Shown here one piece after another: positions 10,582-22,470 of a stretch of DNA of 64,000 nucleotides. The DNA comes from Echiichthys vipera (lineage: Eukaryota; Chordata; Actinopteri; Perciformes; Trachinidae), in assembly GCA_963691815.1 (NCBI GenBank), contig OY829665.1:20275294-20339293 (forward strand), written 5' to 3'. The notes beneath the pieces are model-generated. The model did no database searches and was not told the origin of the DNA. It saw nothing but the letters and a program-made list of their open reading frames with translations. A program made the translations under genes and the position numbers. Position 1 is the stretch's first letter; every line of letters begins with the position of its first letter.

Positions 10582-11870
10582 TACAGTACAGACCAAAAGT
10601 TTGGACACCTTCTCATTCAATATGTACTTAACAAACAAGTGTAAAACGACTGAAAATACACCTTATATTCTAGTTTCTTCAAAGTAGCCACCTTTTGCTC
10701 TGATTGCTGCTTTGTACACACTCTGCATTCTCTTGATGAGCTTCAAGAGGTCGTAACCTGAAATGGTTTTCACTTCACAGGTGTGCCCTGTCAGCTTCAA
10801 TAAGTGGGATTTCCTGCCTTATAAATGGGGTTGGGACCCTCAGTTGTGTTGTGCAGAAGTCAGGTGGATACACAGCTGATAGTCCCACTGAATAGACTGT
10901 TAGAATCTGTATTATGGCAAGAAAAAAAGCGTCTAAGTAAAGAAAAAAACGAGCGGCCGTCATTACTTTAAGAAATGAGGGTCAGTCAGTCCGAAAAATT
11001 GGGAAAACTTTCAAAGTGTCCCCAAGTGCAGTCGCAAAAACCATCAAGCGCTACAAAGAAACTGGCTCACAAGAGGACCGCCCCAGGAAAGGAAGACACC
11101 AGCCTCAGAAATGGCAGGTTAACAGCAGCTCAGATTCGAGAGCAGGTCAATGCCACACAGAGTTCTAGCAGCAGACACATCTCTAGAACAACTGTTAAGA
11201 GGAAACTGTGTGAATCAGGCCTTCATGGTAGAATAACTGCTAGGAAACCACGTAGACCACCTAAGGACAGGCAACAAGCACAAGAGACTTGTTTGGGCTA
11301 AAGAACACAAGGAATGGACATTAGACCAGTGGAAATCTGTGCTTAGGTCTGATGAGTCCAAATTTGAGATCCCTGGTTCCATCTCTGGTCTTTGTGCGAC
11401 ACAGAAAAGGTGAACAGATGGACTCTACATGCCTGGTTCCCACCGTGAAGCATGGAGGAGGAGGTGTGACGTTTTGGGGTGCTTTGCTGGTGACACTGTT
11501 ACCTGAATAATTGATACTGAATCAACATGGCTACCACAGCATCTTGCAGTGGCATGCTATTCCATCCGGTTTGCGTGTAGTTGGACCATCATTTATTTTT
11601 CAACAGGACAATGAACCCAAACACACTTCCAGGCTGTGTAAGGGCTATTTGACCAAGAAGGAGAGTGATGGGGTGCTGTGCCAGATGACCTGGCCTCCAC
11701 AGTCACCGGACCTGAACCCAGTTGAAATGGTTCCGGGTGAGATGGACCGCAGAGTGAAGGCAAAAGGGACAACAAGTGCTAAGCATCTCTGGGAACTCCT
11801 TTAAGACTGTTGGAAGACCATTTCAGATGACCACCTCTTAAAGCTCATGAAGAGAATGCAGAGTGTGTGG
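10582..11870 (+). mobile_element. Truncated Tc1/mariner element (+ orientation)
   Basis: It starts with TACAGTACAGACCAAAAGTT, the standard terminus of a teleost Tc1 family. Next, 10683-10755 is an internal inverted copy of the transposase C-terminal coding end (CACTCTGCATTCTCTTGATG). A decayed transposase gene follows. The inverted counterpart AGAGAATGCAGAGTGTGTG sits at about 11851-11869, after which the expected right terminus is missing. The element is therefore 3'-truncated and immobile. Confidence 0.85.
10914..11804 (+). pseudogene. Tc1-like DD34E transposase pseudogene
   Basis: The frame begins MARKKASK, then meets a TAA at 10938-10940. It continues as a helix-turn-helix region (LRNEGQSVRKIGKTFKVSPS, then AVAKTIKRYKETGS). 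Around 11095 the frame shifts. It resumes with SRTTVKRKLCESGLHGRITA, shifts again near 11270, and reads WAKEHKEWTLDQWKSVL with the SDESKFE block carrying the first catalytic Asp. The last part (11511-11804) is clean: YHSILQWHAIPSGLRVVG, FIFQQDNEPKHTSRLCKGYL (second Asp) and WPPQSPDLNPVEM (third acidic position), ending HLWELL. At least one stop and several frameshifts make it inactive. Confidence 0.88.
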
Positions 11871-11984
11871 CCTCCTGTGACTCCAACAACTTGTCATTAT
11901 GACCCAGTAGAACACTAACAAAGTCAACGACTCTCACTCTAACGACAGTCGTTGGCACTTGGAACACAAAGGGTTCCAGTGAAA

Positions 11985-12165
11985 GCATCGGCCCTGTGAA
12001 AGGTTAAATACCTGGAACTCCATACCAGCCTGGTCAGTTGCGTACATGAACTGATGAAGCCTCTTGGATAAGAGGTGAAACGTCTTCCTAGACTAATAAC
12101 CAAGTCCAGTTGCTTTTGACTGAAATTGCTTTGGGGATAACGATGACTTGGACAAATAAGAACAT
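11985..12165 (+). repeat. Dispersed repeat fragment with a hammerhead-like core
   Basis: The block GGTTAAATACCTGGAACTCC, then AACTGATGAAGCCTCTTGG, AAGAGGTGAAACGTCTTC, AAGTCCAGTTGCTTTTGA and AACGATGACTTGGA recalls a repeat I have seen widely in fish and frog sequence, possibly from a Penelope-like or other retroelement. CTGATGA, a perfect 6-bp stem (CCTCTT/AAGAGG) and GAAAC lie in hammerhead order. The family assignment is from memory and not certain. Confidence 0.5.
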
Positions 12166-12169
12166 TCAC

Positions 12170-13130
12170 AGGTTTGCTAGACTATATATAGTAGGGTAAT
12201 ATGGGTATTGAAATTAAGTTAGTAAGGTGTTGTTTCACCACAAACCTCCAGAACCGCTTCAGTGCTCCCTGTCGTCGATTCTCCAAGTGTGGCGAACTCT
12301 ACTGGAGGGATGAACTGTATTGTTTCAATACAACAGATCATATCTTGTGTTTCATTGATGATGGCTGATGAGTGCCGTATTAACACATCACTCTAAAATC
12401 TCCTATAGGATGCCGTTAATGATGGGTTGTGGAAGTACTGAGTTTTTAATCCAGCTGCATTAAAAGTGTTCACTTGGATAAACTCACTATATACAGTCTC
12501 CCTCTGCTCCTCTATATCTTTGCCATGAACACTTCAAATATTTACTTAATGGGGAAAACGAGAAAGGCCCCATCCCCAACTCAAAAGCTAATTCATCACC
12601 ACTACTCAGACAGTGAACTCTTGTTCCCTGTATGGAAGCGTCTGTATTTATTTCTCATCATTTCTCATCATTTATTGGTCATCCTAACATGCAGTCCAGA
12701 CATAACTTGATTTGTAATAGTGATGCAAGATGGTGTTTTAAAAGTGGCACAGCCTAAAATAAATTATGTTGTTTTTCATCTCCAACTTATCATAACCCCC
12801 ACAGATCTGTATACAAAAACATGTGCATGTGGTCTGAAGTACAGGGTCCACTCTCACAAAAAGAAAAACTGGCCCATCCCATCCCGTTGTTTTATTTTTT
12901 TCAGGCCACCAAAGCAGTGGGCAGAGAATGAAAAAAGAACAGAATAAAGAAAATTGTGTTTCCTATTGACCTATTGTTAACTTTTTCCCTGTCTTGTCAC
13001 AGTCCCATGATGAATCAGGAAATTAACTCCCATCCCAGCCTCTAGTCTGAAGTGTTTTTATAAATAGCAGTGTATTTGTGGGAAATGTTTTTGTGCATTT
13101 ACATTAGGTAAACATATGGCCCCAGGCCCT
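12170..13130. other. Intergenic stretch with nothing recognised
   Basis: Moderately AT-rich sequence. The short open frames here have no family motif, and no inverted termini or tandem repeats stand out. Confidence 0.5.
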
Positions 13131-13136
13131 CAGACA

Positions 13137-13480
13137 TCTAGGCCTGTGACGATAAATTAATAATTAATTAATAATAATTAATAAATAAATAAGAAAAAAC
13201 AAATTTTGCTGGGCAATAAATTGTCAGAGAAATTATTGAGCTAAGTGATGATTTTGCCGTTTTGAGACCATTTTCAACTGATATAACGATAATGGCATAA
13301 TAATGCGAGTACACTCTTTCAAAGATCAATAAATGTTTATTTCTAAAGAATATTTAACACAAGAACTGGAAAACATTTTAAATATTCAAATTTAAAAAAC
13401 AAAGCAACCCAAAACTAAAAATAAAATGGACTATATTCTAGTCTATATTAACACATTGGCGTGTTTAGTTAACCTGACTC
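13137..13480. repeat. AT-rich dispersed repeat region
   Basis: TAGGCCTGTGACGATAAATT, a TAATTAAT/AATAATTAAT tract, GGGCAATAAATTGTCAG and TATAACGATAATGGCATAAT recur in many fish genomes as a dispersed repeat, by my recollection. The present copy is diverged and its exact boundaries are not visible. Confidence 0.4.
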
Positions 13481-13669
13481 GGATTGCGATTTGCATAATT
13501 CACATCCCCGTCTGTGAACTCTCGATTGGAGATCTTTTGGGAAGAGCCGGAAATACTGGTTGTAAATCATCTGTCAACCTCCACCTATGTTGGTGATAGA
13601 CAGGCCAAATCAACCAATCAGATCATCGAAGCGTATGACGTACTAATAGAGCGTTGAGGCAAAGTAAAA

Positions 13670-13780
13670 ATGTCGGTAAAGGATGTTTGCCGTTTGTGTG
13701 ACGTGAATTTACGGATTAAAGGCACAATTTCAGGGCCCGGTCCATATTCAACAGAAGGATCACAGAGAAAAAAGCGTTAG
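13670..13780 (+). CDS. Small frame with CxxC motif, possibly a transposon-derived exon
   Basis: An ATG-started frame of 36 codons reads MSVKDVCRLCDVNLRIKGTI and ends QRKKR followed by TAG. The CRLC..NLRI start recalls the zinc-binding N-terminus of some transposon-encoded proteins in fishes. It follows the repeat block at 13137-13480, so it may belong to a larger decayed DNA transposon. No partner exon is evident. The match is from memory. Confidence 0.25.
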   Translation: MSVKDVCRLCDVNLRIKGTISGPGPYSTEGSQRKKR

Positions 13781-14147
13781 CGAGCGGCTTGCTCGATAGC
13801 TGCTCTCATCTTATCTGCGGAAGCCACCATGTTGTTTACACTGAACAGTCTCTTTTCGTTGCGTCACATTTGGACCCACCTCAAAACCAACGCTGATTGG
13901 TTCGGTCGCTTTGGCAAACTTCTCCAAATTTTCTCTGCCACAAGTTACCGGACAGATATGCGAGTAAAAATACAATGGCTAGCATTTAGTTGCTACTGTT
14001 TTATAACATAATGCGACACGCCGGCTGTTGTTCGGCTTTGAAAGCAACTCCATTTTGTTTTTATATTTCCAAATCTCAACTAGCGTTTCCTCTAACTTGC
14101 TCCTCTCAAGGCTCCCCTCCTGCACTCTGGGTAAAGGCAGGGGTCTG

Positions 14148-14175
14148 CCCCCCCCCCCCCCCCCCCCTCCACACA

Positions 14176-14209
<34 letters not shown>
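14148..14209. repeat. Poly(C) followed by (AC)n microsatellite
   Basis: About 20 consecutive C at 14148-14167, then CA repeats at 14170-14209. The open frames across it (poly-Pro, His-Thr runs) are artefacts of the repeat. Confidence 0.95.
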
Positions 14210-14212
<3 letters not shown>

Positions 14213-15756
14213 CGCTCTGCTGACAAGTGACTTACACGACACGAGGCGAGGGTTAACGCCTCATTACGCTGAGGAAGAGAGAGGGCTCAGTGGAAACAGA
14301 TGCATGAGTGAAAACTCTTGTCATCCAGTCTCTTTGATTGAGGGACACCAGGAAACCTGAATATTACCGCAGTTGGCAAAGTTTCAAGCTCATTAAAAGT
14401 TATCATGCCTTTAATTGATTTATTGCTTATTGTAACATGCTTGTAACAATCCATTCCTTTTCATGCCTCATCTGTCTGGGACCAGAAGAGACAGAGGGAC
14501 CACAGAATAATCAGGGTTGAGAGAACATCAACGCTTTATAGTGCTGCTCTTTTTGGTCTTTGTGCTGACATGAGAATAGAGCACATGTGCCCCTGTTTTC
14601 AGTCTTCTTTTCCACCAACACTTGTCCCCTTTTTAACACTGATTTTGGAATGAAATGTCTATACATGTTTGATTTTACTATCTCCGTCATTGGTTTGGCC
14701 AAACACTTACAGTGCATAATCTACATGAATGGAGGGATTGGTCAGTGTCACCTGTCGCTGCCTTTATTACATTTCTCTTGTCAAACACAGATGTAACTTA
14801 TAGCAAAGCAATCATGGCTGCCAACCATTGTTAATATTATTAGTTCCACCTGTGTGTTTCCTGCTGTGATGAGTAAAAATGTCTGCAATCAAAACTGACC
14901 GTCATTTAATGGGATTATATTATTACACTACGATAAATGACACAGGATGTGAGCCTGGGAGTTCTTAACCACCTCTTGTCTGTTATAGACTGAACGTGCT
15001 TTCATTGTTGCATCTCAACCCTGCTCCATCCTGTGCTGCCACCCTCCATTAGGAATGAGGACATCGCAGAGACAAACGATTTCATGACAAAATCTATAAA
15101 AGCCCTACTATAAACAATGTCACTTTCCTTTCTAAGTAATATATACTAATACATTTGTTGTCATAGAAAGATTGACACTAATGCTGCTTGATGTGAGGAG
15201 CCTACTTACTGCAGAATATTTCAGTGTACATTGTAGAAGTGAACTCAGGCTTGTGACCTGCTGTCTATACATCAAACATAATCACGTTATTTTTTATCTT
15301 GTCTGCACATTATGACTGCATGCGTTTTAAATTTTTTATTCAAGAGGGAAATTACGAGTGTTTGATCTACCAGAAACAAAATAACTCACATTCAATTTTC
15401 TATTGTCTCACTGTTTTATCACAGTTTTATTGCTTCTAAATCTAAATAAAATTATTGCTGTTGTGGATGTGTTTATGTTTGTTGGATGAGAGCAAGCATC
15501 CGATTAGTCATTCATCTCGGTATGTATATATGTTGATTTGTCCGTTAAAGATTAGGACGGCACAGTTGAGGATATACTGTCATTTCATTTAACTTACTGT
15601 ACTGCAGTACATAACAGTGGCCCAAATGTTGATATAATAAAATGAGCAAAGTGTTGGTAAAAGTTTGGTGGTTGTCATATCTGTCATATGTCCCTGCACT
15701 ATAAGATCAAAGTATTAATTCTAATTTCAAAGTCCACAAATCAGTGCTTTATCAAT
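14210..15756. other. Intergenic stretch with nothing recognised
   Basis: AT-rich sequence with no coding signature, tandem repeat or clear mobile-element terminus. Confidence 0.5.
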
Positions 15757-16062
15757 CAGAATCAGAATCAGAAATACTTTAATAATCCCGGGGGAATTAT
15801 TTGTTTTTTTTGCTACGAAACTCCAAATATTATACAGCCGAAGTATTGTAAAAAACTTTTAAGGAATATATACAAGATCAAAAATACCAGACTAATGTGC
15901 AATAGAGGAGATTGTCTATAGTTGAGTCTGAATCACAGAGAGGAGGGGACAGACCCTTCTAGGGATGCGTTGTATAGTTTAATGACCACAGGCAGGAAAG
16001 TTTTCCTGTGGCGCTGTGTGGTGCATCTGGGTGTGAGGAGTCTTCTGCTGAAGGTGCTCCTC
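15757..16062 (-). mobile_element. LINE 3'-end fragment (minus strand)
   Basis: The + strand begins with a short AGAATC tandem (the 3' tail on the minus strand), then ACTTTAATAATCCCGGGGGA. Later come TTTAATGACCACAGGCAGGA and TTCCTGTGGCGCTGTGTGGT followed by CATCTGGGTG. This arrangement is familiar from the 3' ends of fish LINEs. The body is 5'-truncated. Confidence 0.6.
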
Positions 16063-16189
16063 TGCTGTATATACAGTATGTACTATTGTTATTTTGGCTA
16101 AATTAAATACATATATAAACATATGCCAACTACGTATGTGGACATTTTACTCAATTTACTAACTACCTATGAGCATACGATACTCATGA

Positions 16190-16760
16190 GATGAGCATGT
16201 TCGAGACAGACTCGCTTGTGCTTGGCGCTCGGTCATGGTCGCCGGGAACGCAAAGATTTCTACATCCGGTAAGTCCTCCCGCGTTCACGAGAAGCAAAAA
16301 TGCTGGTGTCCTTAGGGGAGCCTGCACCACAGCTTTCCATAGGAATGAATTGGGCGCCATTTTTGGTACGCTGTCCATTATTTTTTCTACGTCCATGCTG
16401 CACAAGCCCCACCACAGCGACATCCTGGTTGATCCAATACAGAAGTGCCAAAACTGCAGTTCTCCGAGTGTCCACTAGGAGCAGTTTGAACAATCGAGCA
16501 GTTTCTCATTGACCCCTATGTTAAACAGGCTGATTTCACAGCATAATTAAACCTGTTTAAAGCCAGGTACAAAAAAACAACATTCTAGTCTGTATGTTTA
16601 GATCATATCTCCATGACAACACTGAGGAGGGTGAATGTTTTTGTACCAGGCTAGTTTTTATTTTATTGGAGTTTAAAGTTTATGAATAATTAGGGGTGTG
16701 GTCTCTTGACTGACATTTAGCCCCTGGCGGGGCCTCTCTTTGCCTCGGAGGCTAGTTGTC
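16190..16760. repeat. Dispersed teleost repeat, probably non-autonomous
   Basis: The stretch includes CCGAGTGTCCACTAGGAGC, CATTGACCCCTATGTTAAAC, AGCCAGGTACAAAAAAACA, TTGTACCAGGCTAG and AATTAGGGGTGTGGTC. Together these match a common fish repeat as I remember it. Overlapping short open frames on both strands (16184-16512) are products of it and not genes. Confidence 0.5.
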
Positions 16761-18499
16761 AGGATTAGCATCATGCTAACTCTGTTGGTATAATTACGTG
16801 TATAGTTACACTCCTAGTAGCCATAGGAATACATGCAGAAGAAATTCATATTGAGATCCCTTGTACCGGAAGTACAAATGCGGGACTTCACCACTCTATA
16901 GGCTATATGATGGACAATGCAAGCCATAATATCTTCATGTTGTTGTTTTGGAGCCAGAGTCTGTGCAGTAGGGTTCCCCAATTGGAGACAATCATGGCAA
17001 TCAATATTTTTCTTTTCTTTTTTAACCTTTTATGCCTTTATTTTGGGGAAAATGTATTTGATGTGCCCTTTGAGTTTTTAGTTCGACCCATATCCTATCC
17101 TGCCAGGTGTATGTTCTCTAATGTATTCCAATACTTTTACAAATCACCATTTTGATCATCTTTATACTGTCACACCAGTTATTTGCTGCAGATCCACAGG
17201 CAGCTACAGTGCTGTGTTCCATGCACTAGATTCAAACTGAAGGAAGTGTTGATGCTCAACATATCCTGCAGATGGCGCCACATGCACACAGTTACAGCAA
17301 AGGTAAGGTAAGAGAGGTTGAACACTGCACTGGGTGATTAAAATTGTACGGTATATCAATTTATGAATTCTCAGTTTGAATGTGTCTATTTAGATGTAGA
17401 ATAGATTACAAAAAAATCGGATTATTTGGGATTGACTAGAAAACCGTTAAACCATTAAAACCATCAAATTAGAATTAGAGATACAGAGTTTATTAAGGAT
17501 TTTCTCTCGTGCAGTAGTGGAAAAAGATCTGGGATTTATTGCATATTAGCTTGGCTCTCTTAATTAGGAAAGAAACATTTAATCAGCTCAATTAACTTCC
17601 ACTGGGACTGCTGCCTAGTTCCACCCAAGGGCCTGTGGTTAGCAGGATAATGTGTTTTTTATTGTACTACATGGTTGGGACTGGAACTAAAAGTGTTTGC
17701 AGTCCACAACTCCCCTCTGGGCTTCAGCAGACTTCTAATCACAGCAAAAAAAAACATTCTCAAGTGTTTATTAAGTGTTTTTATAAGGATTGAAATGTTA
17801 ATGGTTGCTCAGCGAGGCTTTATATACTTATTGACATGGTTTGCATGCTCTTTGATTAACCTGATTACTTGGCTATTATTATTAACTGCATTAATTGCTT
17901 ATTTGATGGATTTATACAACTTTGTTCTACTTAAATGCTCTTGTTATCCTGCCTCAATCAGGGCAATGTAAATGTGAATGTTTTGGAATAAAATAGGGTT
18001 AATTAGAGAAGTGATGTCTGATTTGTATAGCCTGCCTTCGTTCAAAAGTATCTCTTTTTTGTGCATTTATCATAAAGGGGCTTTAAAACTGCCATGTGGG
18101 GTTTTAATCACAGCAGTAGGGCCATGAAGCAGTTGCCTCCCACGTGAACACGCACAGATATTGCAGTTTTTAAAAACACTTTCCCTGTCCGGGAAATGCT
18201 CTTGCCGCACAGAGGTGTGAAGGCAGCCTATGTGGATCAGTGTTTTTTGTGGTACACTCATCTCAGTATTTGACCAGTGGCTATGGGGCAATGCTTTTGC
18301 AAGTGTGTCTTTGCTTACTTTGTATCTCAAGTATGCGCAAAAGTATTCCTGTCGATGGTTTCACACTTTTCCACTGATTGATACTTGGTGGTTGTATTGC
18401 ATGCCAAGAAACTTCACAGTGCACTAGCAAAAGGCAGGGAACGGTTTTTAGAGGGCTTAGTCGCAAATGACATCATATGCTGTTGTAGTGAAGGAGAAA
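16761..18499. other. Intergenic stretch, mostly unique
   Basis: No coding or mobile-element signature was recognised. The part at about 17520-17960 is AT-rich with several TTAATTA-type cores (CTCTTAATTAGG, CAATTAACTTCC) and looks unique. Confidence 0.45.
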
Positions 18500-19105
18500 T
18501 TCTCGTTTGGCTGTTCACATTACGTCTTTAAATGTGGCTTGTCTACGGTTTGCTGTGTGAACAGCTCACACTCCTGAAGTGACCCGCATGTGCAGTTGAT
18601 CATTGATGACATCACGCCACAACGGTGTTTACGGAAGCGAACATGGCAACGGCAACTGGTATTATAGGACTTTATGGCTTAATGCTAAAAACTTCAAGTC
18701 TAGCTTGCACCGAAGTGTCCCCCCAAATACTAATGAGGTCTAAAACTTCCCTCTCCCTCCACAGTCTGCTTTACTGCTGTCCTCCATGTTTGTTTTGATT
18801 CTGTACCAAGCCTCCATCTGTGGCACACTTTTTTTTCCAATTAACTTTATTTGTCATTCATTTACAAAACAGTCAAAGTCGCATTAAATGCTTAAATGTT
18901 CCGATTGCGGTCGCATTAAAAAAAATCCAATCTGTATCCGATTCAGTAGCACATTTAAAAGTGGACTAATTCTGATTGGAAAATGTCAGATTCAGTGCAA
19001 CTTGTGCTGTTCACACTGTCAAAAGCAAATCAGATATGGGTCACATATGAGCGAAAAAATCAAATTCAGGTCACTTGTATCTGCAGTGTGGACGCAGCAT
19101 GATAA
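18500..19105. repeat. Degenerate hAT-like dispersed repeat
   Basis: Phrases such as GCTGTTCACACTGTC, AAATCAGATATGGGTCACAT, TCAAATTCAGGTCACTTGTA and GCAGTGTGGACGCAGC recall the termini and body of a hAT-like family of fish genomes. The ends are not clean and no target duplication was found. Confidence 0.35.
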
Positions 19106-21149
19106 CAGCGGATCCACATTAGTTGTGCTAAATTTGTCTCTAGCTTCAGCTGGAAACATCTGCAAGCAAGACGAGGTAACTTGGCTTGGGTGTTGTAGCA
19201 TTTATTTACAGATAAATAAACTACACAAACACTGCACTGCACCTTCACAGGTATAAGGTTAATGCTATGCCGAAAAACACAGAAAGCAGCGGCAAAGTGC
19301 TGCCATGCCGTGTCTATGAAAACCATGCTATAACTATCTCCGTATGTAGTAATTTTCATTGTTAAGTAGTAATGAAGCCTGCCATTCCTGCAATAGATTC
19401 AAATTGCCCACATTTTACAGTAAACAATGTATGCATAAGATCTATCTTAATTTAATCTCATTGATATCCACCTCACTGTTAACTTTCCTACAGCTGTATT
19501 AGAATAAATGTAGTTCCTGCTAATGCTAACCCAACATTTTCCAGTTCTACTCCTTCACATTAAAAGCATTCAAAACTCAGGGTGCAGATTACAAACTGTT
19601 CAAAAATGAACTTTGCAAATGATTACTGAGGAAGGGAATGCTTTCATCACAAATCAGTGAATGTAAACAGAACTTTGAAAAAATGTTACTTTTTAAATAA
19701 AATTCATACCGGCTCTGGGAGTGAAGTCCGCAGGGCTCAACACTAAAAAAGAAATTAAAACTCACCAACTTTTGGTTGCTGAAAACTGAAAATATAGTGT
19801 TTAACCTTTTAACCTTAAATTAAAAACAAAGAACCACGGTGAGGCCTCTTTCCATTATTATGGTCATCACTCGTGGAACAGCCGGCAGAGAGTGTTCATA
19901 TTTTTAAAAGAGGACTTGTATTTGTTTTCTTTTAATTCTGTGAAGCACTTTGTGTTGCCTTTAATGCTAAGAAAAGTGCTGTATAAATACATTTGATTTG
20001 ACTTGATAAAGGAATTAACAACAGCACAAAGGGCCCACTGGGCCTTGGTGCCACGTCACCCTCAACAGAAATAAGATATCGACATGCAAACAATTTGTTT
20101 TCTGCCATTATTTGAAAGGGTACTTAAAATAGCAGAGTTTTTATTTTCAGCTGGTCCCTGGATGTCTTCCATATGCCAGACCTCTGGGAGGGAGGCGGAG
20201 ATATTGTGCTTCATCAGATATAAACCCAGCAGGACAGTCTGTGGGTCTGTGCAGAACAGAAAGTTCAGACTGAAAGAGCAAAAAACTCCCTCTGACTCTT
20301 TCTGACACACTCACTGCTCTGCAGTTGAGTGAAAGGAATATTTTGAAATGATTGATAATCATTCAATTTATTTCTCTCAAACTCAAACTATGATAAAATC
20401 ATTTACTCATTGTCTCATTGTCAAATTTAATTCAGTCTCAGCTTCTTGTAAATAATACGCAGGATCCTGTACTCTACTGTGGTCTAGATTATGTTATTAT
20501 TGGTGTGTTAATATTAATTATTAATATTATATGTTTTATTGAGCATTATTTTCCCGTTTTAAAAAATGAGACACTGGTACTGACGTTTCTTGTCTCTAGA
20601 TCCTATTGTAAAACATGAACATACGTACGTTCATTCCTGCATTTTTAGATTGACGTTATTGGGTACCTGAATTGAAACCAGCAAAGGCTAACTGTTTAGC
20701 ATCCACCCCTGATCCTGTGGACTGGCCATGGACATTTGTTTTCCTATAGACTTTCCTTCCCCCCCCCACACCCCTTTTTTTTTTTTCCCTCTCCAGTTTC
20801 CGATAATGATCAGCAATCTGGCTGCTCTATTTTTAGTAAAGATATTGCAGAGGGGGGGTATTTGCTTCCTGAATCGGTCAGGGCCAGGATGGCCGTTTAT
20901 AGGCAAGACCCGCCTTGGCCCACTATAGTTCCCAATACTTCATCTTCTGTGATGAATGGCCTCATTAGTAAAACATTAAAAGGACTATGGACCTCTGTTG
21001 GTGATCAGTAATAATTCCAGTTAGGTTGAACCTGTACTGAAACTATGCTGAAAATAAAATTGATGTAGAATGGTGTATTTTCTGAAGGGAATCTACAGCA
21101 GGTCTCTTGGCCTACTTGTTGATACACTACAGTCAAAGCCAAATCCATT
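19106..21149. other. Intergenic stretch with nothing recognised
   Basis: No gene or clear element. There is a C-run/T-run (about 20759-20787), and phrases at 19930-20000 (AGCACTTTGTGTTGCC, CTGTATAAATACATTTGA) resemble scattered repeat debris. Confidence 0.4.
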
Positions 21150-21300
21150 TAACCCCCTGGGGCTCAGTTTGTTCAATTTAGTGTTCCCCCGTATACAAAG
21201 TCCTTACTCTAGTAGCTGGGGTTTGATTCAGACATGTGGCCATTTGCTGTTTGCCCCTCTCACTCTCTCCCAACTTTTCTAAAAAATAAATAAATAAGTA
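21150..21300 (+). mobile_element. tRNA-derived SINE, diverged
   Basis: A tRNA-like head (CTGGGGCTCAGTTTGTTCAA ... GGGGTTTGATTC, the second being a B-box) is followed by ACATGTGGCCATTTGCTG, CCCCTCTCACTCTCTCCCAA and an A-rich AAATAAATAAAT tail. Related copies lie at 53545 and 57273. Confidence 0.65.
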
Positions 21301-22139
21301 AATAACTGCAGCTTTAATAAAGTACCGAACATATTATTGATTCAATGATTCAAAACTGGGGGATCAACCTGTGTTGACTGGCTTGGTTTGAATTGACAAA
21401 AGAAGAGTTGATCAAGGGTCAGATATCCCTGATGTGACCTGATGTGAAATGCAACAACAACACATCAAAGTCTGGCCACATATTCGTACAGTTCAAATCA
21501 TCAAATCGTTCACCTCCAATGTAGCAGAAAACATCCCTGCTCAGTTTTATGGAGGTGCATTTACATCACCACAACATTCCATTTTTTTGTTTACATGGAT
21601 TCGTAGGCTACAGGCGATGTCCTGAGTGCACTGCATCACAACTGTGCGCCCCATTGGCAACCAGTTAAATAATATGCCCCGCCACGGCTGTTAAAGACCT
21701 GGGTACTAAACACTGGTCAATCAAACACAGAATCTTCCCTGGTTCAACCCTGGTTGAGCCCTCGATGTGAAAGAGGTATTCGTTTGGCTTAACAGGTGTA
21801 CAGTGCAGGTAAAGTTTAACATTCAGCGCATGATGTCAGGCATTCTCCTCCCCTTCCCCTCTCTGTTTTGCAAGGGCACTGTCGCTGCATCTGGGGCTTA
21901 GTGCCGCCCAAGATGATGATTGGTTTAAAGAAATAAAAACAACCCAGAGCAGGTTTTTTATACCAGCATTTAAATTTGTGCAGCCAAACCATACTCTGGC
22001 AATGCGAGACTAATTGCCTCTTAACTTCCTGTTAGGGGTGGGCAATATGGCAAAAATATCATATCACAATTTCTTTTAGCGTAAAACAATGATCAAAGTG
22101 TACATTGATTTTTTTTATTTATTTTGCGAGTTACTGAAC

Positions 22140-22470
22140 ATCCATCCTTTTTCAACCGCTTGTCCCTATCGGGGGGGGGGGGCTGGAGCCGATCCCAGCT
22201 GACATCGGCGTGAGGCGGGGTACACTCTCGACAGGACGCCAGTCTATCACAGGACACATAGAGACAAACATTCACACCAACAGGTAATTTAGAGTAATCA
22301 ATGAACCACTCGCATGTCTTTGGACTGTGAGGGGAAAGCGGAGAACCCGGAGAAAACCCACACAGACACGGGAGAACATGCAAACTCCACACAGAAGGGC
22401 CCCAGCCAGGATTTGAACCAGGAACCCTCTTGCTATGAGGTGACAGTTCTAACCACCACACTATCCTGAG
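22140..22470. mobile_element. Common teleost SINE/LINE-tail repeat
   Basis: This holds CTGGAGCCGATCCCAGCTGA, GACGCCAGTCTATCACAGGA, CATGTCTTTGGACTGTGAGG, AGAACATGCAAACTCCACAC and CAACCACCACACT-type blocks, which form one of the most frequent short interspersed repeats in fish genomes as I recall. A run of G sits at 22170-22182. The 139-codon minus-strand open frame across it is a by-product. Confidence 0.75.
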
